32,051 nt of DNA from Luminiphilus sp. (lineage in GTDB: Bacteria > Pseudomonadota > Gammaproteobacteria > Pseudomonadales > Halieaceae): contig JADHQF010000005.1 of assembly GCA_016778085.1 (NCBI GenBank), forward strand, positions 1 to 32,051, given 5' to 3'. The notes under the pieces are model-generated. The model searched no databases, was not told the origin of the DNA, and was given only the letters and a program-made list of their open reading frames with translations. Positions 18,261 through 27,748 of this stretch are shown piece after piece. The position numbers and the translations under genes are program-made. Each line of letters opens with the position of its first letter. Position 1 is the stretch's first letter.

Positions 18261-18884
18261 ATGAGCATGGAACAGTCAGGTTTCGATCAGGACCCACAGG
18301 CCCTCGGCTTGGTGCCGATGGTGATCGAGCAGACTTCTCGAGGGGAGCGCTCCTTCGACATTTACTCGCGGCTTCTGAAGGAGCGGGTGATCTTTATCGT
18401 TGGTGCGATTGAAGATCACATGGCGAATCTGATCGTGGCGCAGCTCCTGTTTCTGGAGTCTGAGAACCCCGACAAGGACGTGCATCTCTACATCAATAGT
18501 CCCGGTGGCTCGGTGACGGCAGGCCTGTCGATTTACGACACGATGCGCTTCATCAAGCCGGATGTGAGCACCATGTGCATTGGCCAAGCGGCGTCGATGG
18601 GTGCCTTTCTCCTGAGTGGTGGCACCAAGGGTAAGCGCTACATCCTACCCAATGCCCGCACGATGATTCATCAGCCCAGCGGGGGCGCTCAAGGCCAGGC
18701 TACAGATATCGAAATTCAGGCCAAGGAGATTCTGTTTCTTCGGGAGCGCCTGAATAGCCTGCTGGCTGATCACACGGGCCAAACCATGGAAGTGATTGAG
18801 CGGGACACAGAGCGCGATCGCTTTATGAGCGCTGAGCAGAGCGTGGAATACGGCCTGGTCGATGAGGTAATTAGCAGTCGCTAG
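18261..18884 (+). CDS. clpP: ATP-dependent Clp protease proteolytic subunit
   Basis: A serine protease that forms the double heptameric barrel fed by ClpX. It has 207 residues, the same as the E. coli precursor. The catalytic triad is S112 ([11 protein letters not shown]), H137 (TMIHQPSGG) and D186 (ERDTERDRF), each one residue later than in E. coli. The N-terminal 15 or so residues are probably removed autocatalytically. ATG 18261 follows AAAGGA; a second in-frame ATG lies two codons on. It is 12 bp after tig, so likely co-transcribed. Confidence 0.97.
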   Translation: MSMEQSGFDQDPQALGLVPMVIEQTSRGERSFDIYSRLLKERVIFIVGAIEDHMANLIVAQLLFLESENPDKDVHLYINSPGGSVTAGLSIYDTMRFIKPDVSTMCIGQAASMGAFLLSGGTKGKRYILPNARTMIHQPSGGAQGQATDIEIQAKEILFLRERLNSLLADHTGQTMEVIERDTERDRFMSAEQSVEYGLVDEVISSR

Positions 18885-18975
18885 GCACGCCAGATCTCGA
18901 TATTGCCCTGACTTGCAAAGTCCCCTGAAACGTATCAATGTTAACGGCGATTAGCGGGAGCACTTAGGACAGGTC

Positions 18976-20265
18976 ATGACGGACGAAAACACCTCTGGCG
19001 ACAACGGCAAACTGCTGTACTGCTCATTTTGCGGCAAGAGCCAGAATGAGGTGCGCAAGCTGATTGCAGGTCCGTCTGTGTTTATTTGCGACGAGTGCGT
19101 CGACCTCTGCAACGACATTATCCGCGAGGAAATACAGGAGGCGGGTAGTGAGGGCGAGAGTGCCAAGCTTCCCATCCCCGCCGATATCAACGAAATCCTA
19201 AATCAGTACGTGATTGGTCAGCAGAAAGCCAAGCGCGTGCTCGCGGTCGCCGTATACAACCACTACAAACGGCTGCGTAATGCATCACCCGCATCGCACA
19301 GCGCCGAGGATGTCGAGCTCAGTAAGTCCAATATTTTGCTGGTAGGCCCCACGGGCTCGGGCAAGACCTTGCTTGCCGAAACGCTAGCGAGATTGTTGGA
19401 TGTGCCCTTTACTATTGCCGACGCCACTACGCTGACCGAGGCGGGCTACGTCGGAGAAGACGTCGAAAATATTATCCAAAAGCTGCTCCAGAAGTGCGAC
19501 TACGATGTCGATCGCGCCCAGATGGGGATCGTTTATATCGATGAAATCGACAAGATTTCCAGAAAATCAGATAACCCTTCGATCACACGGGATGTGTCAG
19601 GCGAGGGCGTACAGCAGGCCCTCCTAAAATTGATTGAGGGCACGGTGGCATCAGTGCCACCTCAAGGCGGACGCAAGCACCCTCAGCAGGAGTTTTTGCA
19701 GGTCGATACCAGCAACATTCTGTTCATTTGTGGCGGCGCCTTCGCGGGTCTCGACAAAGTCATTCGCAATCGCTCCGAGAAGGGCGGAATCGGCTTTGGC
19801 GCAGAGGTCAAAAGCAAAGAGGAAACTCGCAACTTCGGCGAAACACTCTCTGATCTGCAACCAGAGGATTTGGTGCAGTACGGCTTGATTCCGGAGTTTG
19901 TGGGTAGGTTGCCCATTATCGCCACGCTTGAGGAGCTTGATGCTGAGGCACTGATCAGGATTCTCACCGAACCGCGCAACGCGCTGACCAAGCAGTATGC
20001 CAAAATGTTTGAGATGGAAGGAGTGGAAATAGATTTCCGCGAGGACGGCCTGCAGGCTGTGGCCGAGCGAGCCATGGAGCGTAAGACAGGCGCGAGGGGG
20101 CTTCGCTCAATCCTCGAAGGCATTTTGCTCGAATCGATGTACGCCATTCCCTCGACTCCCGACGTCGCAAAGATTGTTGTTGACGAATCGGTCGTAAAGG
20201 GCGACTCAGAGCCGCTATTGGTCTACGAGACGCCGAGTGCCGCCGTGGCGGGCGCGGAAGAGTAG
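18976..20265 (+). CDS. clpX: Clp protease ATP-binding subunit ClpX
   Basis: A AAA+ unfoldase that recognises tagged substrates and threads them into ClpP. It has 429 residues. The N-terminal zinc-binding domain has C16, C19, C38 and C41. Walker A GPTGSGKT is at 124-131, the pore-1 loop GYVGED at 157-162, Walker B VYIDEID near 186-192, the RKH loop in GGRKHPQ, and the IGF loop that docks on ClpP is in GGIGFGAEV. An AGGACAGG ribosome binding site precedes ATG. The 91-bp gap from clpP has no clear terminator. Confidence 0.98.
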   Translation: MTDENTSGDNGKLLYCSFCGKSQNEVRKLIAGPSVFICDECVDLCNDIIREEIQEAGSEGESAKLPIPADINEILNQYVIGQQKAKRVLAVAVYNHYKRLRNASPASHSAEDVELSKSNILLVGPTGSGKTLLAETLARLLDVPFTIADATTLTEAGYVGEDVENIIQKLLQKCDYDVDRAQMGIVYIDEIDKISRKSDNPSITRDVSGEGVQQALLKLIEGTVASVPPQGGRKHPQQEFLQVDTSNILFICGGAFAGLDKVIRNRSEKGGIGFGAEVKSKEETRNFGETLSDLQPEDLVQYGLIPEFVGRLPIIATLEELDAEALIRILTEPRNALTKQYAKMFEMEGVEIDFREDGLQAVAERAMERKTGARGLRSILEGILLESMYAIPSTPDVAKIVVDESVVKGDSEPLLVYETPSAAVAGAEE

Positions 20266-20341
20266 TGAGTCCGTGCCGCTCCTCGGGCGGCATCATCAAT
20301 CCATTTTGACCCGTTATGGGTACTTATTCGTGGACGTGGGC

Positions 20342-20370
20342 CTTTAAAAGGTCGCACTGAGCCCCCATAT
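20342..20370 (+). promoter_or_regulatory. Sigma-32 (heat-shock) promoter for lon
   Basis: CTTTAAA (20342-20348), 14 bp, then CCCCATAT (20363-20370). This matches the RpoH consensus CTTGAAA-N11-16-CCCCATnT at all but one defined base. It lies 24 bp before the lon start, so the message leader would be short (about 15 nt). Confidence 0.8.
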
Positions 20371-20393
20371 TGGCAATAGGAACGGAGTAGACG

Positions 20394-22814
20394 ATGACCG
20401 ATCAAGACCACCAATTGCCCTTGCTGCCGCTTCGAGACGTGGTGGTATATCCTCACATGGTGCTGCCGTTGTTTGTTGGACGCGAGCGATCCATTGAGGC
20501 CCTGGAGCACGCGATGCTCGACAACAAGCAGGTGCTGCTGGTTGCGCAGCGCAATGCGTCCGATGACCAGCCCGGCGTCGATGACCTGTATCAGGTCGGC
20601 ACCGTGTCCAATATCCTCCAGCTACTCAAATTGCCCGATGGCACAATTAAGGTCTTGGTTGAGGGCAGCTACCGTGCCGCAGTGCTGGCCATCGACGACG
20701 ATGAGCAATTTGCAGTGGCCTCGGTTAGACAAATTGAGGCCGATCCCCTGTCCGAGCGCGACGCCGCCTCTCTGGTTAAGGCGACGGTAGAGCAGTTCGA
20801 AAAATACGTGGGTTTGAGCAAAAAAGTGCCTGCAGAGGTGCTGACCTCCCTGTCTGGCATTGATGAACCTGGTCGCCTCGCGGATACCATCTCAGCTCAC
20901 ATGGGCGTTGATCTTGAAGAGAAGCAGCGGATTCTAGAGATCGCTGATGTGCAAGGACGTCTAGAGCATCTTCAGTCCCTGATGGATGCGGAGATTGATC
21001 TGTTCCAGGTCGAAAAGCGCATCCGTGGTCGGGTCAAAAAACAGATGGAAAAAAGCCAGCGCGAGTACTACCTCAACGAGCAGATGAAGGCGATTCAGAA
21101 AGAGCTCGGTGAAATGGATGACGCGCCGAATGAAGTCGATGATTTGCAGAACAAAATCAACGACGCACGCATGCCAGAGGAGGCGCTGGAGAAGGCCAAT
21201 GCTGAGCTAAGTAAGCTCAAAATGATGTCCCCGATGTCGGCCGAGGCGTCTGTCGTGCGCGGCTATCTCGATTGGATGGTTAGCATTCCGTGGTTCAAGC
21301 GCAGCAAGGTTCGCCATGACCTGAAGCGAGCGCAGACCGTGCTGGACGCGGACCATTTTGGGCTCGAGGAGGTGAAGGAGCGCATCCTTGAATACTTGGC
21401 AGTACAAAAGCGGGTGCGGAAACTAAAAGGCCCCGTGCTTTGCCTCGTCGGGCCGCCGGGCGTGGGTAAAACATCCTTGGGTGAGTCAATTGCCCGCTCA
21501 ACGAACCGGAAATTTATCCGAATGGCTTTGGGTGGTGTCCGCGACGAAGCGGAGATAAGAGGCCACCGGCGAACCTATATCGGCTCCATGCCCGGCAAAT
21601 TACTGCAGAGGATGTCCAAGGCCGGTGTCAGAAACCCGCTTTTCCTTTTGGATGAGATCGACAAGATGGGGATGGACCACCGGGGCGATCCGGCCTCTGC
21701 CATGCTGGAAGTGCTCGACCCGGAGCAAAATCACGCGTTCAACGATCATTATCTCGAGGTTGACTATGACCTTTCTGACGTGATGTTCGTGTGCACCTCC
21801 AACACTATGAATATCCCCGGACCCCTGCTGGATCGGATGGAAGTGATTCGCATCCCGGGCTACACCGAGGACGAGAAGCTCAACATCGCTCAGAAATATC
21901 TGATACCCAAGCAAACGAAGCTCAATGGGCTCAAGTCGGACGAGATCGACCTCTCGGAAGAGGCCTGCTTAGACATTATCCGCTACTACACCCGCGAAGC
22001 CGGGGTCAGGGCGTTGGAGCGCCAGATTGCCAAAGTGTGCCGCAAAATGGTCAAGGCTTTTGCGCTGGGCGAGCAGGAGTCTGGGCAGACCATCAGCCCG
22101 GAATCACTACCGGATATTCTCGGGGTGCGAAAATTCAATTTCGGCACTGCCGAACAGGAGAACAAGGTTGGGCAAGTCACGGGGTTGGCCTGGACGTCTG
22201 TGGGTGGTGAGCTCCTGACCATTGAGGTGGCCTCGACCCGGGGTAAGGGGCGCGTTGTGAAGACTGGCTCTCTGGGTGACGTGATGCAGGAGTCGATTCA
22301 GGCAGCAAATACAGTGGTCAGAGCCAAGTCTCAAACCCTTGGCATTCCTGCGCGCTTCCATGACACGCGCGACATGCATATTCACGTTCCTGAGGGTGCG
22401 ACCCCCAAGGATGGCCCCAGCGCCGGTATCGCGATGTGCACCGCGTTGGTGAGCAGTTTCACGGAAATTCCTGTGCGAGCTGATGTCGCCATGACGGGCG
22501 AAATCACGCTCCGCGGAGAGGTCTTGCCGATAGGCGGTTTAAAAGAAAAGCTGCTGGCGGCCCGTCGAGGCGGTATCAGCACGGTCGTGATCCCTCATGA
22601 AAACGAGCGGGATCTTCAAGAAGTGCCTGATAACATTAAGGAAAATCTCGAAATTCGGCCGGTCAAGTGGATCGATGAGGTGCTGGCGATCGCACTCGAG
22701 CGCCTGCCCGAACCTCTCGACGATGATGCCTATCTCGCAGCCTCTGAAAATATCGGACAGGGGGATGACGCAGGTCAGGAATCTATGGACGCTAATCGGC
22801 CCAGATCCCACTGA
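20394..22814 (+). CDS. lon: ATP-dependent protease Lon
   Basis: A cytoplasmic AAA+ serine protease that degrades misfolded and regulatory proteins. It has 806 residues. An N-terminal LON substrate domain (about 6-200; LPLLPLRDVVVYPHMVLPLFVGR) is followed by a coiled coil and an AAA+ module with P-loop GPPGVGKT (353-360) and Walker B FLLDEIDKM. The C-terminal protease domain has the catalytic dyad S676 (PKDGPSAG) and K719 (GGLKEKLL), spaced 43 apart as in E. coli S679/K722. A GGAG ribosome binding site precedes ATG. It has its own heat-shock promoter. This is the canonical LonA type, beside clpX and hupB as in many gammaproteobacteria. Confidence 0.98.
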   Translation: MTDQDHQLPLLPLRDVVVYPHMVLPLFVGRERSIEALEHAMLDNKQVLLVAQRNASDDQPGVDDLYQVGTVSNILQLLKLPDGTIKVLVEGSYRAAVLAIDDDEQFAVASVRQIEADPLSERDAASLVKATVEQFEKYVGLSKKVPAEVLTSLSGIDEPGRLADTISAHMGVDLEEKQRILEIADVQGRLEHLQSLMDAEIDLFQVEKRIRGRVKKQMEKSQREYYLNEQMKAIQKELGEMDDAPNEVDDLQNKINDARMPEEALEKANAELSKLKMMSPMSAEASVVRGYLDWMVSIPWFKRSKVRHDLKRAQTVLDADHFGLEEVKERILEYLAVQKRVRKLKGPVLCLVGPPGVGKTSLGESIARSTNRKFIRMALGGVRDEAEIRGHRRTYIGSMPGKLLQRMSKAGVRNPLFLLDEIDKMGMDHRGDPASAMLEVLDPEQNHAFNDHYLEVDYDLSDVMFVCTSNTMNIPGPLLDRMEVIRIPGYTEDEKLNIAQKYLIPKQTKLNGLKSDEIDLSEEACLDIIRYYTREAGVRALERQIAKVCRKMVKAFALGEQESGQTISPESLPDILGVRKFNFGTAEQENKVGQVTGLAWTSVGGELLTIEVASTRGKGRVVKTGSLGDVMQESIQAANTVVRAKSQTLGIPARFHDTRDMHIHVPEGATPKDGPSAGIAMCTALVSSFTEIPVRADVAMTGEITLRGEVLPIGGLKEKLLAARRGGISTVVIPHENERDLQEVPDNIKENLEIRPVKWIDEVLAIALERLPEPLDDDAYLAASENIGQGDDAGQESMDANRPRSH

Positions 22815-22831
22815 TTTCAAGCGTTTCAGCG

Positions 22832-22860
22832 TTGACCGCACCTAGTGGCAGGGGTAGTCT
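22832..22860 (+). promoter_or_regulatory. Possible hupB promoter
   Basis: TTGACC (22832-22837), 17 bp, then TAGTCT (22855-22860). The -35 and spacing are good but the -10 is poor. It lies in the 109-bp gap between lon and hupB, where an independent promoter is expected because HU is very abundant. Confidence 0.4.
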
Positions 22861-22923
22861 ATCTGCAGGCGCTGAGATATGTGCCGGTGAATATTCAGCT
22901 CAAACCACTCGAGGGGTAACAAC

Positions 22924-23199
22924 GTGAACAAAAATGACTTGATTGACGCCATTGCCGCAGACGCGGATCTTTCCAAAGCTTCTGCCGGTCGTGCGCTTGA
23001 TGCGGCGATTGGTGCGATTACTGGCGCGCTGTCGAAAGGCGGTAGTGTGTCGCTGGTAGGCTTCGGAACGTTTTCCGTCAAGGCGAGAGCGGCTCGCCAG
23101 GGACGCAATCCGCGTACGGGTGAGACCATCCAGATCGCGGCCTCGAACACGCCTGGGTTCAAAGCGGGCAAGGCGCTAAAGGATGCCGTTAATAAGTAA
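22924..23199 (+). CDS. hupB: DNA-binding protein HU-beta
   Basis: A small nucleoid protein that bends and compacts DNA. It has 91 residues, the standard HU length. N-terminal [27 protein letters not shown] and the DNA-binding arm [29 protein letters not shown] match HU-beta, with the conserved RNPxTG. The start is GTG 22924 with GAGGGG upstream. Position after lon supports HupB rather than HupA or IHF. It is followed by a terminator 35 bp after its stop. Confidence 0.97.
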   Translation: MNKNDLIDAIAADADLSKASAGRALDAAIGAITGALSKGGSVSLVGFGTFSVKARAARQGRNPRTGETIQIAASNTPGFKAGKALKDAVNK

Positions 23200-23234
23200 C
23201 TGAACCTGTTATGCCGTCTTGGGGCGGTTGCGAG

Positions 23235-23260
23235 GAAGGCGCCATTGTGCGCCTTCTTTT
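23235..23260 (+). terminator. Intrinsic terminator after hupB
   Basis: GAAGGCGC (23235-23242), loop CATTGT, GCGCCTTC (23249-23256), then TTTT. It separates hupB from ppiD, whose ATG is 47 bases further on. Confidence 0.88.
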
Positions 23261-23307
23261 CGTCTAGCTCCTTCGATTTCAACCAACCGTTAAAGAGCCA
23301 CATTACT

Positions 23308-25185
23308 ATGCTTCAGTCCATGCGCCAAAGCACCCAAAGTACCGCAGCAAAGGTGATTATTGGCCTTATCGTGCTGTCCTTTGCTGCTTTCGGGCTGGAG
23401 ACCTTGCTTCCTGGTGGCTCAGGCACATCGGTTGCTGAGGTCAATGGCGAGGAAATCACGCCGTTCGCGTTGCAGGAGGCGATCACACAGCAAAAACGCC
23501 AGTTGGTCAGTGTGCTAGGAGACGATATTGATCCCGCGTTACTGGATGACGACCGATTGCAGCCCAGAGCACTTCAATCATTGATCCAGCGCGCACTGCT
23601 GCTCCAGAAGAGCACGGCATTGAGCCTGGTGGCGTCCGAGGCGCAGGTTGGCAAGTCAATCACCGGAATTGAGGCGTTCCAGTTAAACGGCATATTTTCT
23701 CCCGACGCTTACAAGAGCGTGCTGGCTAACGCAGGTTACACGCCGGAGCGGTTTCGCAGAGCCCAGGCCGAGGACATTGTGCTGACACAACTGCAAACCG
23801 CGATCAGTGAGACTGAATTCGCCACGCAGACAGAGCTCGCAGCAACCGCCAACCTGATTGCCGAAGAGCGCGATGTACGCTACGTCGTGATTCCTGAAAC
23901 AGGGCTGGTGACGGACGAGGATCTCTCCGATGCGGCGCTACAAAGTTACTACCAGCAGAACGAGGCCACGTTTTTTAACCCTGAGCAATTAGTGGTTGAC
24001 TACATTCTGCTCGATCCAGCCGACTTTGCGGTGTCAGTGGATGAGTCGGTGGTGGAAGAGCAATACGAGGCCGTGAAGGACGAGTACGAGGTCGCGGAGC
24101 AGGCAAGGGTCGCTCATATCTTGCTGATTCAGGACGACGACGAGACTGACACTGCCTACGAGCTGCGCGTAGCCAAGACGGCAGAACGGATCGGGCGCGG
24201 AGAGAATTTTGCCGATTTGGCGGCCGAGCTCTCGGATGACTTGGGTTCAGCCAGCCTCGGTGGCGAGCTAGGTTTTACAGATGGTTCCGCCTTTCCTGCT
24301 GCAATGGAGACTGCCATCGCAGCGCTGGCGGAACCCGGTGATATTTCGGGAGCCGTCGAAACCGATGCGGGCACCCATTTCATTCGCCTCGAGGAGCGCA
24401 TTGCCGCGGATTCTGTAAATTACGCCTCGGTGCGAGAGGAGCTTCGGGCCTCAATTGAAGCCGCGGAGGCCGAGCGTAATCTATTGATCGCGGTCGAAGA
24501 GCTGAGAGATCTCGCCTTCAATGCGCCGGATCTCTCATCCCCGGCGGCAGCAATCGGTGCCGAAGTGCTTGTTTCAGAGCCGTTTTCACTGGGCGAGGGC
24601 GTCGGGCTTTTCACTGACTCCCGCCTGAGGGAGCTCGCTTTCTCTGATGATGTTAAAGAGTCAGGCAACAATAGCGAAGTGCTAGAGTTAGCGGGTCAGC
24701 GTTTTGTTGCTGTCCGGGTGCGCGACGTACGCGCACCACAAGTTGCGCCTTTTGGCGAAGTCGAACGTGAGGTGCGGCGCGGTCTTAGAGCGGAACTTGA
24801 GGCAACAGCGCTGGCGGACATGGCCGCCAGGGCCGAGACGTTACTGGCGTCAGGCGAATCAATGGAGTCAGCGGCTAACGCCCTCGGTATGGAGTGGCGG
24901 GTGGAACTGGCTGCGACACGTTTAACTAGCCAGCTCCCGCAGCCAGTGCTGGAGACGGCTTTCGCCATGCCGCGGGGTCAAACAGGGCGGTTGCGCACAG
25001 TGTCCGTGCCCGGAGAGGGCTACGCGCTGGTCCAGTTGGCTCGAGTGAACCCCGGCGATGTAGCAGCGTTGAGCAGCGCCGAGGCACAGCAGTTGTTTGA
25101 TCTCCGCAGCGGTGAACAGCAGCGGCTTAGCTTCGATGAGTTTCTGGTTCATCAGCGCAACGCAGCCGACATTGTCATTCGCTGA
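23308..25185 (+). CDS. ppiD: Periplasmic folding chaperone / peptidyl-prolyl isomerase PpiD
   Basis: An inner-membrane-anchored periplasmic chaperone near the Sec exit that helps outer-membrane and secreted proteins fold. It has 625 residues from ATG 23308. The start MLQSMRQSTQSTAAKVIIGLIVLSFAAFG has one membrane helix (about 14-32) with a short cytoplasmic N-terminus. A SurA_N-like chaperone region (about 33-190) precedes a parvulin domain (about 265-360; ARVAHILLI, GGELGFTDGSAF, GTHFIRLEER) and a C-terminal SurA-like part. The ORF-track start lies inside the hupB terminator and is rejected. Whether the parvulin domain is enzymatically active is unclear, as in E. coli PpiD. Confidence 0.94.
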   Translation: MLQSMRQSTQSTAAKVIIGLIVLSFAAFGLETLLPGGSGTSVAEVNGEEITPFALQEAITQQKRQLVSVLGDDIDPALLDDDRLQPRALQSLIQRALLLQKSTALSLVASEAQVGKSITGIEAFQLNGIFSPDAYKSVLANAGYTPERFRRAQAEDIVLTQLQTAISETEFATQTELAATANLIAEERDVRYVVIPETGLVTDEDLSDAALQSYYQQNEATFFNPEQLVVDYILLDPADFAVSVDESVVEEQYEAVKDEYEVAEQARVAHILLIQDDDETDTAYELRVAKTAERIGRGENFADLAAELSDDLGSASLGGELGFTDGSAFPAAMETAIAALAEPGDISGAVETDAGTHFIRLEERIAADSVNYASVREELRASIEAAEAERNLLIAVEELRDLAFNAPDLSSPAAAIGAEVLVSEPFSLGEGVGLFTDSRLRELAFSDDVKESGNNSEVLELAGQRFVAVRVRDVRAPQVAPFGEVEREVRRGLRAELEATALADMAARAETLLASGESMESAANALGMEWRVELAATRLTSQLPQPVLETAFAMPRGQTGRLRTVSVPGEGYALVQLARVNPGDVAALSSAEAQQLFDLRSGEQQRLSFDEFLVHQRNAADIVIR

Positions 25186-25215
25186 GTCGGCGCTGGCCAA
25201 CGGCGGGCTTCAAGC

Positions 25216-25800
25216 ATGGTGAGCGGAGGCGCTGAACAGGGCGGCTCACTGGAGGAACTGTTGGGTCAGGTCCCTGACAGACACCACGCGGTCAGCCACA
25301 AAGAGGGCGTGCTTTCCGTAAATGGACGCCACCCTGCGCCGCTCAATCTGTGGCAACCTGACTACTGCGGCGATATCGATATGGCCATCTCGTCAGATGG
25401 GACCTGGTACCACGAGGGCGTGGCTATAAAGCGCCCTGAGCTTTGGCATTTGTTTGCAGGAATTCTTCGGCGCGAGGCCGACGGTGAGTACTATCTGGTA
25501 ACCCCTGTCGAGAAATGCCGAGTCGATGTCGCGCTGCATCCCTTGATGATCACCGATATGCAATGGGATGAATCGGGGGGTAGTGCTCAGCTATTGGCCG
25601 TGCTCAATGCCGGCGGCATATTTCCTGTGGGCCCCGAGTATCCCCTGAAGCTAGAGCAAAAAGCCGGCGGGGCCGCGTATATCGAGCTTCCCCACGGGCT
25701 TTCAGCCTTATGCTCTAGGGCGGCTTGGTACCGGCTGGTCGACCTTGCTGATGACGACCACAGCATTACAAGTGGCGGAGCCAAGTTCTTTTTAAGCTGA
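25216..25800 (+). CDS. DUF1285 domain protein
   Basis: A 194-residue soluble protein. The segment LNLWQPDYCGDIDMAISSDGTWYHEG followed by IKRPELWHLFAGILRREADGEYYLVTPVEK is the hallmark of the DUF1285 family (pattern 'P..W.P..cGdIDm.I..DGtW.h.GtpI.R..lv.LFs.iLrrd.dg.y.LVTPvEk'). Its function is not established. The ATG at 25216 has only a weak ribosome binding site, and a GTG follows directly. It lies 30 bp after ppiD and converges on the ETF-QO gene with only 8 bp between stop codons. Confidence 0.88.
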   Translation: MVSGGAEQGGSLEELLGQVPDRHHAVSHKEGVLSVNGRHPAPLNLWQPDYCGDIDMAISSDGTWYHEGVAIKRPELWHLFAGILRREADGEYYLVTPVEKCRVDVALHPLMITDMQWDESGGSAQLLAVLNAGGIFPVGPEYPLKLEQKAGGAAYIELPHGLSALCSRAAWYRLVDLADDDHSITSGGAKFFLS

Positions 25801-25808
25801 TACCGCGC

Positions 25809-27443
25809 TTACATATTGGGGTAGTTCGGACCGCCAAAGCCCTCAGGACTCACCCAGGTAATGTTCTGTGAGGGGTCCTTAATGTCGCAGGTTTTGCAGT
25901 GTACGCAGTTTTGCGCGTTAATTTGAAAGCGTGGACCCTCGGTGTCTTCAACGATCTCGTAAACCCCAGCAGGACAGTAACGCTGCGCGGGCTCGGCGTA
26001 CTTTGGCAGGTTCACTGCGATCGGGACTGAGCTGTCCTTCAGCGTGAGGTGACACGGCTGATCTTCTTCATGGTTGGTATTGGACAGGAACACCGAGGAG
26101 AGCCGATCAAACGTAATGGTGTTATCGGGTTTGGGATATTCGATCACTTTTGCTGAGGAAGCTTCCTCAAGACAGGCATGATCAGGCTTCGCATCGTGTA
26201 GCGTGAAGGGCAAGCGTCCTGCAAACAGGTTTTGATCGATCCAGACCATCGCGGCACCGAGTAAGGTGCCGAACTTATGCATGAAGCCTGAGAAGTTACG
26301 GGCGCTATGCAGTTCCTTGCCTAACCAGGAATCGCTGATCCTGCCCGCCAGATCAGTCAGCAGAACAGGCGGCGCTTCGCTTTGCAGCGCAGCCATAATG
26401 CTTTCTGCCGCCAGCATGCCGCTCTTCATGGCAGTGTGGTTGCCCTTGATCTTGACGCTGTTCAGAGTACCTGCATCACACCCCACTAATACGCCCCCGG
26501 GAAAGGCCATGTCAGGTAGTGAGTTTTGCCCGCCCTTGGCCAGCGCACGTGCACCGTAAGCGATGCGCTCCCCACCCTCGAGGACCTCCCGGGTCTTCGA
26601 GTGGGTTTTCCAGCGCTGGAACTCTTCGAACGGACTGAGGTGCGGGTTGCTGTAATTTAGATCGGCAATCAGACCCAGATAAACCTCGTGATTTTCAGCG
26701 TGGTACAGGAATGCGCCGCCGCTGGAGTTGGATTCCGACAGTGGCCAGCCAATACCGTGCACAACCAGCCCTTCCTGATGCTTATCAGGGTCAATTTTCC
26801 AGACTTCTTTAATGCCGATGCCATAGTGTTGCGGATCTTTGCCTTCATCGAGGTTAAAGTGCGCGATCAACTGCTTGCCAAGGTGCCCACGGCAGCCCTC
26901 GGCAAACACCGTATAGCGCGCGTGTAATTCCATGCTGGGCACGTAGCTGTCTTTCTGCGCTCCATCGGCGCCGACACCCATCTCGCCCGTCGCGATGCCT
27001 TTGACGTTCCCCGCCTCATCAAACAGCACCTCTGCCGCCGTGAAACCGGGGTAGATCTCTACGCCCATGCCCTCTGCCTGTTCGGCCAGCCAGCGACAGA
27101 CATTACCCATAGAGACAATATAGTTGCCTTCATTGTGAGTGGGCCGTGGGATGGCGAATCCCGGTAGTTTGATCGCACTCTCCTGGCCGGTATAGAAGTA
27201 GAACGTATCGCCCGTTACCGAGGTGTTGAGTGGCGCACCGCGGTCTTGCCAATCAGGTAGCAGCTCATTCAGGGCTCGGGGCTCGAGTACCGCACCGGAG
27301 AGGATGTGCGCGCCGACCTCAGATCCCTTCTCCACGACGCACACCGTGGTCTCACGTCCTTCAGACTCGGCCAGTTGCATCAGTCGAATTGCCGCAGACA
27401 AGCCGGCAGGGCCCGCTCCGACTACGACTACGTCAAACTCCAT
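25809..27443 (-). CDS. Electron-transfer flavoprotein:ubiquinone oxidoreductase
   Basis: A membrane-associated enzyme that takes electrons from reduced ETF and passes them to ubiquinone, linking acyl-CoA dehydrogenases to respiration. From ATG 27443 (AAAGAGAG ribosome binding site) it has 544 residues. An N-terminal FAD motif VVVGAGPAGLSAA is followed by the substrate/quinone domain (VEKGSEVGAHILSGAVLEP) and a C-terminal 4Fe-4S site with C490, C513, C516 and C519 (NCVHCKTCDIKDP). The extra 25 residues in the ORF track are rejected. It is divergent from etfB-etfA, so the whole ETF electron chain is encoded here. Confidence 0.96.
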   Translation of the reverse strand: MEFDVVVVGAGPAGLSAAIRLMQLAESEGRETTVCVVEKGSEVGAHILSGAVLEPRALNELLPDWQDRGAPLNTSVTGDTFYFYTGQESAIKLPGFAIPRPTHNEGNYIVSMGNVCRWLAEQAEGMGVEIYPGFTAAEVLFDEAGNVKGIATGEMGVGADGAQKDSYVPSMELHARYTVFAEGCRGHLGKQLIAHFNLDEGKDPQHYGIGIKEVWKIDPDKHQEGLVVHGIGWPLSESNSSGGAFLYHAENHEVYLGLIADLNYSNPHLSPFEEFQRWKTHSKTREVLEGGERIAYGARALAKGGQNSLPDMAFPGGVLVGCDAGTLNSVKIKGNHTAMKSGMLAAESIMAALQSEAPPVLLTDLAGRISDSWLGKELHSARNFSGFMHKFGTLLGAAMVWIDQNLFAGRLPFTLHDAKPDHACLEEASSAKVIEYPKPDNTITFDRLSSVFLSNTNHEEDQPCHLTLKDSSVPIAVNLPKYAEPAQRYCPAGVYEIVEDTEGPRFQINAQNCVHCKTCDIKDPSQNITWVSPEGFGGPNYPNM

Positions 27444-27748
27444 CGACTCTCTTTCCACACCACACCTCGCGACTTTTCTAGCGGCTCGTCGGTAATCTCC
27501 AACATCACCGAAATCCATTAGAATCCGGAGCTGTTGAGTGCTTTACTTTGCGGCGGCATGATACACTAACGTGGCCGTACTAGCAGGTTTGCGAGGTGAT
27601 ACAGGCGTGGGAGACCCCAGCGGTAACCGGCGTTAAAAAAGGGTCCAGAGACGGCCCTGAGCGGTCCTGGCAAATCGATGAGTGAGAAACAGCCCCGTAA
27701 GCGGCAGCAAACAATCTACACAAAGATCTGGAATTATCTGGAGACACC
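27444..27748. promoter_or_regulatory. Divergent ETF-QO / etfBA control region
   Basis: A 305-bp gene-free region. On the plus strand TTGAGT (27534-27539), 17 bp and CATGAT (27557-27562) form a fair promoter for etfBA, and an overlapping extended -10 TGATACACT (27559-27567) is an alternative. That leaves a leader of about 175 nt before etfB. TGATACA occurs twice (near 27559 and 27597). No clear PsrA- or FadR-type palindrome could be named. Minus-strand promoter candidates for ETF-QO are weak. Confidence 0.45.

Noticed and set aside
18915-18945. CTTGCAA...CGTATCAAT before clpX as a heat-shock promoter
   Set aside because: No CCCCAT-like -10 is present; spacing and sequence fit neither sigma-32 nor sigma-70 well.
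27559-27604. Repeated TGATACA before etfB as operator half-sites
   Set aside because: Only two seven-base copies 38 bp apart, with no palindromy; one overlaps the putative -10.
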